This document shows, piece after piece, positions 41,458 to 49,208 of a stretch of 49,208 nt of DNA. The stretch spans positions 1 to 49,208 of the forward strand of contig JAHIFQ010000005.1 in assembly GCA_018900835.1 (NCBI GenBank). The letters run 5' to 3'. Under the pieces are notes generated by a model. That model was not told the origin of the DNA, searched no databases, and saw only the letters and a list, made by a program, of their open reading frames with translations. Within the stretch, counting starts at the first letter, position 1, and every line of letters begins with the position of its first letter. This stretch comes from Patescibacteria group bacterium (GTDB lineage Bacteria; Patescibacteriota; Minisyncoccia; Minisyncoccales; PEYH01). A program made the translations under genes and the position numbers.

Positions 41458-42659
41458 TATAGATTGTATGCCTGTTTGACGCGCCAATCATCTCTTATCA
41501 TCTCAAGATTTCTGGATTTTTTAAAATAATTGTTTTCTATCTTTTCCACCAAATCATCAAAAACCCTTTGGCTCGGACTGCCTCCTTCTGGGTTTAAAAT
41601 AGTCCTGTCCCAATCAATTTTTAATTCAAATCCCTCTTTTATTTTATTATAAAGCTTGTCTTTGCCCTCTATTCCTTCCAAAATAGTAGCCCCGGCCCAA
41701 ATTGTTTCCGGCCTTTCAGTTGCGCGCCGAGCAACAACACAAGGCGTTCCAAAAATTAAACCATCTTCTTGCACTGTTCCGCTGTCTGTCACAATCAAAC
41801 GAGCGGTTCTTTCTAATTTTGAAAAATCAAAAAACCCTAAGGGCTTTGTTTTTATCAAATAATCGCTGTTTAAAACATTTTCCAACCCAAAATTTCTCAA
41901 GGCCATCTCTGTTCTCGGCATTATCGGGAAAACTACAGGCAACTTTTTTTCTTCTCCTAATTTTATAATATCTGATATTTTATTCTCCAAAATATTTTTA
42001 TCAGCAATATTTTCTTCCCTGTGAAGGGTTACGACAATAAACTCCCTCTCCTCTATTTTGAGTTCCTCTAATATCTTGCTTTTGTCAATTTTTGAAGCAA
42101 ATCCTTCTATCGCATCCACAATAATATTACCAATGACTTTGACTCTGAAGCTCTCAATACCTCTTGTTAGTAATAATTCTTTATACCTTTCCAAATATGA
42201 ATACATCGCATCAGCCAAGCCATCTATCACTATCCTATTTTTTTCTTCTGGCATCCGCCAGTCAAAACTCCTGCCACCTGCTTCCAAATGAATAATAGGA
42301 ACTCCACACCGAGCCACTGTGATAGAAGATAGAACTGTATTGGTATCGCCTAAATACATAATTGCGTCTGGTTTTTCTTTTTCTATCAAATCAAATACCT
42401 TTTCGTTCAAAAGTGAAACCTGATAAGCGTGATTAGAAATCCCTTTTTCCTTAAGAGTCAAACCAATACCAAAATCAATATCTGGCTTCCGAATCTCAAG
42501 CTCTTTCAAAAAATTTCCAAAAAGTTCTGGATCATAATGCTGGCCAGAATGGACCAAAATATGGTCCACATCTGATTTGTCTAGTAAGTCAATTACCTTA
42601 AACATCCTGATATAATCAGGACGAATGCCAAGTAGGGTGATGAGTTTAAATTTCTTCAT
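41457..42659 (-). CDS. wecB: UDP-N-acetylglucosamine 2-epimerase (WecB-like)
   Basis: The protein has 400 residues. The non-hydrolysing 2-epimerase family is recognised by LITLLGIRPDYIRMFKVI, HSGQHYDPELFGNFL, LGDTNTVLSSI, HLEAGGRSFDWRMPEEKNRIVID, VVTLHREEN and LIVTDSGTVQEDG. It makes UDP-ManNAc or a related 2-epimer. Next to RmlD-like and cupin genes it may instead act on a deoxy-amino sugar, as FnlC/Cap5G do in the UDP-L-FucNAc pathway; the sequence alone does not decide. Confidence 0.9.
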   Translation of the reverse strand: MKKFKLITLLGIRPDYIRMFKVIDLLDKSDVDHILVHSGQHYDPELFGNFLKELEIRKPDIDFGIGLTLKEKGISNHAYQVSLLNEKVFDLIEKEKPDAIMYLGDTNTVLSSITVARCGVPIIHLEAGGRSFDWRMPEEKNRIVIDGLADAMYSYLERYKELLLTRGIESFRVKVIGNIIVDAIEGFASKIDKSKILEELKIEEREFIVVTLHREENIADKNILENKISDIIKLGEEKKLPVVFPIMPRTEMALRNFGLENVLNSDYLIKTKPLGFFDFSKLERTARLIVTDSGTVQEDGLIFGTPCVVARRATERPETIWAGATILEGIEGKDKLYNKIKEGFELKIDWDRTILNPEGGSPSQRVFDDLVEKIENNYFKKSRNLEMIRDDWRVKQAYNL

Positions 42660-42671
42660 TTATATTTTCCT

Positions 42672-43553
42672 TCAATTTAATTCTTTTAGCATCTCATCAA
42701 AGCACGGAATTTCTAATTGCGAACAAACAGGATGAATAGTGCTTAATGTTCTATCTAATTTGGGTCCGTCATCTGCTTCAATATCACAGCCCAAATTGTA
42801 TTTTTCTTCAAATTTTACAAGCATATCATATTTGGAAACAGTGTTTGAGAAAATATGAAAAATCCCAGAAACAGGATATCGCTCCCTGTTTTGCATAATC
42901 TTATCGCAAACCTTCCCGAATTCTCTTGTAGTGATGCCGTTCCAAAAATGATTAGTAAAGCCCTTCAATTTCTGTGTTTTTTGCTGTAAAAACCATTCCA
43001 AAAGCCCAGTAAACCCATGTAGTTCCCTGCCAATAATAGATGTTCTTAATGTGAGACAATTAGTCGGCTCGCCAAGTGCTTTTGAAAACCCATAAATATC
43101 ATAAGGGGTTTTAGGAGAGCTCTCATCGTAAGGAGCGCCTTCTTGGCCGTTATAAGCACAATCAGTTGTGATATGAATCAACCGACTACCAAATAGATTA
43201 GACAGGATAAACGGAAAGGCGGAGTTAATAAAAAAAGTTAAAGCCGGGTCTTTGAGAGAAAAAGGAATAGTGATTCCAATTGCATTGATAACAAAATCAA
43301 CATCTCCGATTTTTTCCAAAAACGAGTTGAAGTATTCTCCCGGGTCCCCTTTTTTCTCCAAATAATCCTGATAAACAAATTTTAAATCAAACGCTTCTGC
43401 TTGATGATTTTCTGTGCCCCCGTATTTCGCTTCCAAAAGCTCTTTTTCCCTTAAATCCCTAAATGTTAAAACTAAATTATATTTTTCTTTCAAAACATCA
43501 TAAACCGCACTCCCCAACATTCCACTTGCTCCTAATAATAAAACTTTTTTCAT
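42672..43553 (-). CDS. RmlD-like sugar nucleotide reductase/epimerase (SDR)
   Basis: The protein is about 293 residues. The nucleotide-binding motif is KKVLLLGASGMLG, with VDFVINAIG, HITTDCAYNG and the active-site Y-x3-K in PYDIYGFSKALGE. The closest named types are RmlD (dTDP-4-dehydrorhamnose reductase) and FnlB/Cap5F. The start at 43553 abuts the cupin stop at 43550 with an overlap of 4 nt; the longer frame to 43577 is inside the cupin gene. Confidence 0.85.
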   Translation of the reverse strand: MKKVLLLGASGMLGSAVYDVLKEKYNLVLTFRDLREKELLEAKYGGTENHQAEAFDLKFVYQDYLEKKGDPGEYFNSFLEKIGDVDFVINAIGITIPFSLKDPALTFFINSAFPFILSNLFGSRLIHITTDCAYNGQEGAPYDESSPKTPYDIYGFSKALGEPTNCLTLRTSIIGRELHGFTGLLEWFLQQKTQKLKGFTNHFWNGITTREFGKVCDKIMQNRERYPVSGIFHIFSNTVSKYDMLVKFEEKYNLGCDIEADDGPKLDRTLSTIHPVCSQLEIPCFDEMLKELN

Positions 43554-43996
43554 ATTTCCCAGACCTCTTTTCCCCAATAATCATAAGGGAAACGATAGTC
43601 GTCTTTTTTTGCTTCTTCTATGCTAATAGTGGAAAAAAATATCACTTTCGTATTTTCTTCAATTACCCTGACTCCATTGGCATATCCTCCGGGTATATGT
43701 AAAACCATTGGTTCTTCAGCAGACAAAACAAAACGAAAAACTTCTTTGTCTTTACTCGGGCTTTGAGTATCATCCATCTCCACAACGCAAACCAATGCCT
43801 TGCCAAATGTTACGAGCACATATTTTTCTTCATTTAAGTGGCCATGGAATCCCCTGATAATGTCTCTTGAACTATTTTCAACAATATAAAATCGCTTGAC
43901 TCCTTTAAAATCAAAATCATTTGCAAAAGAAACGCTTCCTCTTTCATCTTTCGCAATATTCCCTTTTATTATTTGCGGTTTACTTAAATTCTCCAT
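43550..43996 (-). CDS. cupin sugar epimerase/isomerase (RmlC or WxcM/FdtA-like)
   Basis: The protein has 148 residues of cupin fold. The pattern DERGSVSFANDFDFKGVKRFYIV, then RGFHGHLNEEKYVLVTFGKALVCVVEMDD and IPGGYANGVRVIEENT matches dTDP-sugar isomerases and 3,5-epimerases. The ending DDYRFPYDYWGKEVWEI resembles the RmlC C-terminus. It overlaps both neighbours by a few bases and probably acts on the same keto-sugar as the RmlD-like enzyme. Confidence 0.82.
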   Translation of the reverse strand: MENLSKPQIIKGNIAKDERGSVSFANDFDFKGVKRFYIVENSSRDIIRGFHGHLNEEKYVLVTFGKALVCVVEMDDTQSPSKDKEVFRFVLSAEEPMVLHIPGGYANGVRVIEENTKVIFFSTISIEEAKKDDYRFPYDYWGKEVWEI

Positions 43997-44945
43997 TTTT
44001 AAAAAGATTAGTAATGTGTCGTTCGTTGGAGTAGATATCGCTCTGTCCGAATTTCATTCTGCCTGATTTTATCAATGAGGCAATTTCTTTTGCGCCGATT
44101 TCAATATCGTGAACAGAAACCAAATTCATAATTCCTGCTTTCTCTGCTTTTTCAGTACTCGCCCGATAATTTCTCATATCCTCAAATTGTTTGCCTGTCC
44201 ATTCAATCTCGCAACTAGTGAGTCCGCTTATAATCTTTGCCAAGTCTTTAATCTGGATGTTGGTTGTCGCTACATTGTATATTCCATTTATATCTTTATC
44301 TAAATTATCAACAACAATCTGGGCAATATCTTTGACATGTATCAATGGCCTCCATTGTTCGCCTCCAAAAACCGTAAGCTTGCCTTCTGTTAATGCGGTT
44401 CCAGTCATATAATTCACGACCAAATCCATCCTTAAGCGGGAATGAGTATCAGAAACACCGAACACCGTGCCCAACCGGAATATCAAAGAGTTTTTATTCT
44501 GTAAAAATTTCTCTGTAGCCAATTTGGTTTGAGCATAGAGCGAGAGAGGATTTACCAAAGAGTTTTCATCAGCGATTCCATCATGCTGGCCGTAAACTGA
44601 GCAAGTTGAAAGAAAAATAATCCTGCCATCATAATTATCAGCAAGCCAACGAGTTGCTTCCTGATTCACTGAAACCGTAAGCTCTGGCTTGACTTGACAA
44701 GCAGCATCGCCAACAATCGCTGCCAGCCATATTACATGGCTGAACTCAGGCAATAATTTTTTGAGTTTTTCCGTGTCCCGGACATCGCCATAAATAAAAT
44801 CAACTGGCTTGAGATATTGATGTTCGTATAAAAGATTATCGTAAACAACAAAAGGAATTTCTTTTCTGGACAGGGCATTAGTGACTCCCCCGCCCACATA
44901 ACCGGCTCCGCCCACCACTAACACTTTTTTAATTTTGTTTTCCAT
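43980..44945 (-). CDS. NAD-dependent epimerase/dehydratase (extended SDR)
   Basis: The protein has 321 residues. The Rossmann motif is VLVVGGAGYVGGGV. The active site is STCSVYG and YAQTK (Y-x3-K). FRLGTVFG and the PLIHVKDIAQIV segment follow. It may be a C4-epimerase or 4,6-dehydratase-like enzyme supplying the locus with an activated sugar. It lies in the operon between the flippase and cupin genes, overlapping both. Confidence 0.88.
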   Translation of the reverse strand: MENKIKKVLVVGGAGYVGGGVTNALSRKEIPFVVYDNLLYEHQYLKPVDFIYGDVRDTEKLKKLLPEFSHVIWLAAIVGDAACQVKPELTVSVNQEATRWLADNYDGRIIFLSTCSVYGQHDGIADENSLVNPLSLYAQTKLATEKFLQNKNSLIFRLGTVFGVSDTHSRLRMDLVVNYMTGTALTEGKLTVFGGEQWRPLIHVKDIAQIVVDNLDKDINGIYNVATTNIQIKDLAKIISGLTSCEIEWTGKQFEDMRNYRASTEKAEKAGIMNLVSVHDIEIGAKEIASLIKSGRMKFGQSDIYSNERHITNLFKNGEFK

Positions 44946-46407
44946 ATTTTGGCGATTTTAAGAGTATTCTGTCTGATAGTCCTTTATATATGAGAAAGGC
45001 GGATAAGTAAACCCCTGCGCCGACTAAAATCGCAAAAACCACATGCAGATTATTAATAACCGATAATTTCAAAACAAAATACATAATAATGCCTGCCAAA
45101 ACCATTCCTAAAAGATTTATTAGTCCATTAAAATCAAGCCAGCGAATATGGATACATCTGTCAACGAAAATAAACATGAGGGCCAGCAACATAATATAGG
45201 TTATAAGAGTTGCCAGAGCAGCACCGTATAAATCAAATTTGGGAATGAGAATCAGGTTGAGAAAAATATTCACTATTCCACCGGCAACCGTAATCCAAAA
45301 AGCATTTTTCTGAAAATTAAAAACCAGCAATATTGCTCCGAGTGGATAAATTAAAAAAGTGGCGGCCACTATTGCCATCAAAATTTGCAAAGCAAAACTT
45401 GCAGGCAAATAACTTTCGCCGTAAAGCCAATTTATAATCTTAGGAGCTAAAACAATCCCACCAATCAAAATCGGAACAGACAAAAAGAACATCGCCTCTA
45501 TAAACCCTTTATATATTTTTGATAACCTTTCTTTTGACTCTTTATAGGCAACATTAAGAACTGGAACAAAGCTCATTGCCACCATTGCGCCAGGTATTAA
45601 TGCTGCTCCAACAATCCGATAAGCAGCATTATACCATCCGGTCTGGGCTATATATCCCCAATAACCCATCATCACAGAATCAATCTGGCTATAAATAGTG
45701 CTGAAAATCCCGGCTAAGGCCAATGGCCAAGAAAGAATTAAAAACTTTTTCCAGACATTTTTATCAAAAACAAATTTTATCCTCGCGATTATTAAGTGAA
45801 AAGACACCAATAATCCAGCCAAGGCCAAAAAGCTGGCAAGAGAATAACCAAGACCCAAATTTTGCGCAGAAGGAAATTTAAAAATAACAAAGAACCCGAT
45901 AGCTGCGAAAACTATCGCGTACGCTATTTTTACAATGGCCTCATATTCCATTTTTTGACGCGCCCTTAAAAATCCGTAGAAAAGCTCAGCAAAGCTATCA
46001 AAAATCATAAAGAAAGCCAATATCCAAATAATACTGCGGATTGCCAAGTCCTGGGTTATAAAAAATGAAGCGACTATTGCCAGCACAAAAGCTATCATCC
46101 CTAGGGCTACCTTTAAGGAAACTATTGCTGAAAATTCTTTTCCATTCTCCTTGTTCTGCGATATTTCTCTGGTAACAAGCGGTGATATGCCAAGGTCTGA
46201 AAAAATGATAAAAAATGAAATAAAAGCAAGCGCAAATGTAAATTTTCCGTATTCAATCACTCCTAAAATGCGCGCTGCGTAAATAATCAAAAACAGCCGT
46301 AAAAATCGGCTGATTGTTTCTGCTATCGTTAGCCAGAAAGTGTTTTTAATGATTGTCTGTTTTATTCCGGTATTTTCAAAAAGAAATTTTTTAACTGGCA
46401 AAAACAT
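44929..46407 (-). CDS. polysaccharide flippase (Wzx/RfbX type)
   Basis: The protein has 492 residues with about 14 membrane segments of the MOP superfamily (LRLFLIIYAARILGVIEYGKF near the N-terminus, then FIIFSDLGISPLVTREIS). It exports the lipid-linked repeat unit to the outer face, where the Wzy-like polymerase encoded at 31954-34029 could use it. It is the first gene of the minus-strand sugar operon, 15 nt after the peptidase stop. Confidence 0.93.
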   Translation of the reverse strand: MFLPVKKFLFENTGIKQTIIKNTFWLTIAETISRFLRLFLIIYAARILGVIEYGKFTFALAFISFFIIFSDLGISPLVTREISQNKENGKEFSAIVSLKVALGMIAFVLAIVASFFITQDLAIRSIIWILAFFMIFDSFAELFYGFLRARQKMEYEAIVKIAYAIVFAAIGFFVIFKFPSAQNLGLGYSLASFLALAGLLVSFHLIIARIKFVFDKNVWKKFLILSWPLALAGIFSTIYSQIDSVMMGYWGYIAQTGWYNAAYRIVGAALIPGAMVAMSFVPVLNVAYKESKERLSKIYKGFIEAMFFLSVPILIGGIVLAPKIINWLYGESYLPASFALQILMAIVAATFLIYPLGAILLVFNFQKNAFWITVAGGIVNIFLNLILIPKFDLYGAALATLITYIMLLALMFIFVDRCIHIRWLDFNGLINLLGMVLAGIIMYFVLKLSVINNLHVVFAILVGAGVYLSAFLIYKGLSDRILLKSPKYGKQN

Positions 46408-46421
46408 TTTTGCTTTTCAAA

Positions 46422-48209
46422 TTAGTTGCCTAATAGTTGATTAATCTTATTTCGTGTGCTTATTCCAACATATCCGGTTCCATTTTGAAGTCCAAATGGC
46501 AGCAAAATCTCGCTTACATATTTTTCCTGAAAACGAATCACTGCCTGCTTGGTTGCAGAATAAAAATTTCCGGTTATCAGGCCTTCTGGATAAATATTAG
46601 TCCCCTGATTTTTCAAAAATTCCTGCAGACATTTTACTTCAATATTATTGGCTATGCCAAAATAAAGATTATTGTCAATCCTACTGCAGTCCGCGGTTTC
46701 TCCCTTAATCTTCTGAAGTTCTGCCAAGAGCACAACCAACATCTTTTGAATCTCCAAAATCTTGGCTCTTAATTCCGCAATAGTCATCTGGCTGATTGGC
46801 TTGGGTTCTGGTTCCGGCTCTGGCTCTTCGTTATTCCCGCTATTTCCATTTTCAAAAGTGGAGACTGATAATGAAAATCTCCATAACGGTTCATTGTCAG
46901 AAAAATCAGAGACCTTTTTTTCAATAACAGGAAGCAAAATCAATGATTGATTATTCTCACCGAAATACGGCAACTCTATAGTCCCCTTATTGTCTTTATC
47001 AAGAGTTAAAAAATTGACTGACTGAATTTTATTCGCCCGTTCTATTAAATAAGGGACAATAAATGACTTGCTGGTAAGGCCCCTGAACTCAACTTTTAAT
47101 CCCTTGTCTCCACCCACAATCTTGTACCAGTTTCCTGACCATTCCTTTATGGTGTAAATTAACGATAAATGACTTTCTTGGGTTGATGGCAAATAAATCA
47201 ATGAGGGAGCAACTTTAATCGCATTTAAGAAGTCATTATCATAACAATATTCCTTGCCCAAAGCGCAATCATTCGTTGATATCGCTATCAGCCAATCAGT
47301 AAAGACCTCGGCAATATTCTTTTTAATATTGTTCTTAGCCAAAGCATAATCCAAAGAAACCAGTCCAACGCTTTGTGAACTTAAAGAATCTCTTAATATA
47401 TTTATCCCGTAATGCTCAACCAGATACTGACCGAACATGCTGATTACGCCATAATCAGTCACGCTTCCCTTCCATTCTGCCAAAGGATCATTCGGATAAT
47501 CAATAAAATTGCGCACCCGATTCTGTAAATTAGTAGCAGTGTATTCTGCGTCATAGCCCAAAAGTGTCGAAACATATTCAGCCCTTAGCTCGTTCAACCA
47601 AATATCCTCATCTTTCCCTGTTTGCCTGTTCTTTTGGTTAAAAGTTATCAAATGCATAAACTCATGGGCAATATAGCTTTCCGGGTACGAGTGATTAAAA
47701 ACTTCTGTGTTGAGATAAATCATTTCTCTCTCGTTTGACCCCGGCGCTTGAATAGTTGGATATTCATCAATGGTTCGGAAATAACCAGCTGCTTCATTTT
47801 TCATTTGATGAAAAAGAATTGTTATTTTGTAATCACCATCAATCCCGGGCTTCCATTCGCTACCAAAAGCATCTGTCATTTTTGGATAAATTTCTAAATC
47901 AAAATGTTTTGCCAAATCAGCCAACTTTGCGTTCAAAGAATCTCTGCTCTCTGTGGGCAAGCCCTCCCACCACTGGTTTTCTATATAGAAATAAGCATTG
48001 GTTGAGACATAACGAATAGTAGCGTAAATGGTCTCGCGGTCGTTTTTGTCAAAGTCCTGTTCTAAATAAAATTTATTCTGCGCTCCAGAAGAATAAGCAA
48101 AAACAAAAAAAGGCAGGGCAAAAAACAGTACCCCAAAAATAGCAACAATTAATTTTTTATTGCCTTTTTTTATCATCTTTAATTCTTTCATCATACTATA
48201 AAAAAACAA
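46422..48209 (-). CDS. secreted zinc metallopeptidase with C-terminal peptidoglycan-binding-like tail
   Basis: The protein has up to 595 residues (a later ATG at 48176 is equally good). A signal peptide ends near FFALPFFVFA. The gluzincin motif is H182-EFM-H186, followed by the Glu-bearing NELRAE (E207/E211), similar to M30-like peptidases. A Pro-Glu linker (PEPEPEPKP, about 465-473) precedes the tail, which has a coiled coil (MTIAELRAKILEIQKML) and a PG_binding_1-like domain (VKCLQEFLKNQGTNIYPEG, then GNFYSATKQAVIRFQEKY and GTGYVGISTRNKINQLLG). The tail is shared with the next gene. The protein is probably exported and bound to the cell wall. Confidence 0.85.
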   Translation of the reverse strand: MFFYSMMKELKMIKKGNKKLIVAIFGVLFFALPFFVFAYSSGAQNKFYLEQDFDKNDRETIYATIRYVSTNAYFYIENQWWEGLPTESRDSLNAKLADLAKHFDLEIYPKMTDAFGSEWKPGIDGDYKITILFHQMKNEAAGYFRTIDEYPTIQAPGSNEREMIYLNTEVFNHSYPESYIAHEFMHLITFNQKNRQTGKDEDIWLNELRAEYVSTLLGYDAEYTATNLQNRVRNFIDYPNDPLAEWKGSVTDYGVISMFGQYLVEHYGINILRDSLSSQSVGLVSLDYALAKNNIKKNIAEVFTDWLIAISTNDCALGKEYCYDNDFLNAIKVAPSLIYLPSTQESHLSLIYTIKEWSGNWYKIVGGDKGLKVEFRGLTSKSFIVPYLIERANKIQSVNFLTLDKDNKGTIELPYFGENNQSLILLPVIEKKVSDFSDNEPLWRFSLSVSTFENGNSGNNEEPEPEPEPKPISQMTIAELRAKILEIQKMLVVLLAELQKIKGETADCSRIDNNLYFGIANNIEVKCLQEFLKNQGTNIYPEGLITGNFYSATKQAVIRFQEKYVSEILLPFGLQNGTGYVGISTRNKINQLLGN

Positions 48210-48268
48210 AAAAAGAAAATAGCGCTATTTTTCTGTTTTCTTCTGCGCCCTGTGGAAAACTTTCCTCC

Positions 48269-48362
48269 AAAAATTACCCGCCCCGGGCGGGTTGTGAGAA
48301 TCCTCAATACTGATATGGCTTCCGCCATTTTACGAAAATTACGAGGCCCGGCCTCGTAATTT
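48269..48362. repeat. 94-bp two-hairpin intergenic element, copy 3
   Basis: The same 94 bp length as copies 1 and 2, with both palindromes perfect. Only a few substitutions separate it from copy 1 (ATGGCTTCCGCCA for ATGGGTTCCGACA and one more). It lies upstream of the peptidase gene, 34 kb from the other copies. Confidence 0.92.
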
Positions 48363-48393
48363 CATAAGTGGATGAAATTTGATAAAAAATAAT

Positions 48394-48480
48394 AAAAACA
48401 AAATAAGATAAAGACAGGTAAAGACAAAATAAGATAAAGACAGGTAAAAACAAAATAAGATAAAGACAGGTAAAGACAAA
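48394..48480. repeat. 26-bp tandem array, about 3.3 units
   Basis: Units at 48394-48419, 48420-48445 and 48446-48471 each contain ACAAAATAAGATAAAGACAG. They differ only at one base near their start (AAAAAC or AAAGAC). A partial fourth unit follows. 26 is not a multiple of three, so the array is non-coding. Confidence 0.88.
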
Positions 48481-48482
48481 AC

Positions 48483-48515
48483 AAAAGCCCCCTGAGTTTA
48501 TCAAAGGGGGCTTTT
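48483..48515. terminator. bidirectional terminator hairpin
   Basis: AAAAGCCCCC pairs with GGGGGCTTTT across a 13-nt loop, with A/T-runs at both ends. On the minus strand it would terminate the secreted-protein gene at 48797. Confidence 0.75.
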
Positions 48516-48671
48516 GGATTCACAAGGAAAACAAATAAGGTATCATCGGGCAAAATTCTATTTAGCTGCCCGATAACCAAAGGAGTATCCTCCTTTGGAA
48601 TCCTCAATAACGCCCACCATATATTTAAAAGATTAAGGAAAGCATTATCAATTTAGATTGGATTAATCTAT

Positions 48672-48793
48672 GTTTAGAGGTTCAACCTCTAAACATTCCT
48701 AAACATTCCAAACATTCACCTAACAAAGCAGTGTTTAGAGGTTGAACCTCTAAACATTCCTAAACATTCTAAACATTCACCTAACAAAGCAGT
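48672..48793. repeat. duplicated 61-bp unit with a perfect palindrome
   Basis: Two 61-bp units (48672-48732 and 48733-48793) differ at two positions. Each begins with an odd palindrome with arms GTTTAGAGGTT / AACCTCTAAAC and continues with repeated AAACATTC and ACCTAACAAAGCAGT. The array ends 3 nt before the stop codon of the following gene. Confidence 0.88.
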
Positions 48794-48796
48794 GGA

Positions 48797-49208
48797 TTAC
48801 TTACCTAACAGGGTGTTTAGCTTAGCTCGGGTGGAAGAGCCAACATATCCAGTGCCTTGAGAAAGTCCCACAGGTGTGAGAATCCCTGAAGCATATTTGT
48901 TCTGGAAATTGATTACTGCTGCTTTGGTTAGAGAACCAAAGTAGTTGGTTTCTTTTCCCGGAGAGCCAACGCCTGATACAGCTATCTTGGTGTCTGTAGA
49001 AGAATTGAGGATTGTCTGGAGATACTTAACATCTATAGATGACATTCCCTGCTTCAGATTGTTTGTAAAGCTGAATGTGGAAGGAATGCCTGTGATAACT
49101 CCTGTCTCCCCTTTCAATTCCAGCAAAGCAACTTGAAGTTGCAAGATTGATTGTAATAACTCTGCAATCTTGGCTCTAAGTTGGGTTGCTGTCATTTGGG
49201 AGAGGGGA
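48797..49208 (-). CDS. C-terminal part of a secreted protein with peptidoglycan-binding-like tail (runs off the window)
   Basis: The frame is open to the right edge. The ATG at 49195 is internal, because PLSQMTATQLRAKI matches PISQMTIAELRAKI within the peptidase tail. About 137 residues are visible: a short coiled coil followed by a PG_binding_1-like domain (GMSSIDVKYLQTILNSS, then NYFGSLTKAAVINFQNKY and GTGYVGSSTRAKLNTLLG). The tail is probably a cell-wall anchoring module. The upstream part, which would tell the function, is outside the window. Confidence 0.8.
   Translation of the reverse strand, partial: PLSQMTATQLRAKIAELLQSILQLQVALLELKGETGVITGIPSTFSFTNNLKQGMSSIDVKYLQTILNSSTDTKIAVSGVGSPGKETNYFGSLTKAAVINFQNKYASGILTPVGLSQGTGYVGSSTRAKLNTLLGK

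Noticed and set aside
48304-48607. Minus-strand open frames through the 26-bp array, giving repetitive peptides.
   Set aside because: The unit length is not a multiple of three and the peptides come only from the array and the 94-bp element.
48672-48793. Two evenly spaced palindromic repeats considered as a minimal CRISPR array.
   Set aside because: The whole 61-bp unit is duplicated, including what would be the spacer, and no cas gene is in the window.

Overview
The window reads as a chromosomal segment of an ultra-small-genome bacterium of the Patescibacteria/CPR type, most likely a Parcubacteria-like lineage. This is inferred from gene content and style, not from a marker tree. The genes are compact and AT-rich with few Shine-Dalgarno sites. 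A VirD4-like ATPase is paired with a large membrane protein, a CofE-like ligase is present without any other F420 gene, and secreted proteins end in Patescibacteria-style peptidoglycan-binding tails. RF2 is encoded with its classical frameshift and UGA is used as a stop, so the UGA-glycine code of Gracilibacteria/SR1 does not apply. Nearly all genes lie on the minus strand.

Region 1 (1-4660) is accessory and looks like a small defence island ending at a tRNA-Gln(CUG). On the minus strand it carries an EVE/PUA-like plus PD-(D/E)XK protein that resembles a modification-dependent restriction enzyme. Next comes a tightly coupled set: a MazG-type NTP pyrophosphohydrolase, a PD-(D/E)XK-DUF2075 helicase fusion and a RadC-family JAB protein. 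Copies of a short TGGTGTCA-type motif lie on both sides of and inside this block.

Region 2 (4746-12557) is housekeeping: ftsX, ftsE, prfB with its programmed +1 frameshift, tRNA-Thr, tRNA-Gly, an FtsB/DivIC-like protein, a 36-residue membrane peptide, lepA, murJ and the CofE-like ligase. Region 3 (12558-14463) holds a plus-strand deoxynucleoside kinase of foreign look, RNase P RNA with a clear promoter and terminator, and two copies of a 94-bp palindromic repeat. Region 4 (14464-27602) has RNase HI, a RecJ-like DHH exonuclease, pgk, the VirD4-like ATPase and its membrane partner, a sigma-region-4/HARE-HTH regulator, secF, secD, a Fic protein and secA.

Region 5 (27647-31922) has a PKD lipoprotein of higher GC with its own promoter and terminator, a membrane/coiled-coil protein, hpf, a 28-residue Lys/Ala peptide, murB with an apparent in-frame repeat insertion, a tandem-repeat block and a NYN-domain protein. 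Region 6 (31954-46407) is a surface polysaccharide locus. It contains a Wzy-like polymerase, an initiating sugar-phosphate transferase, four glycosyltransferases, a double methyltransferase, WecB- and RmlD-like enzymes, a sugar cupin, an SDR epimerase and a Wzx flippase. Together these would build a polyprenyl-linked repeat unit, flip it and polymerise it. Region 7 (46422-49208) has a secreted zinc peptidase and the end of another secreted protein with the same kind of C-terminal tail, separated by a third 94-bp repeat, a 26-bp tandem array and a duplicated 61-bp palindromic unit.

The strongest candidates for something undescribed are the four-gene defence island and the exactly length-conserved 94-bp two-hairpin intergenic element.
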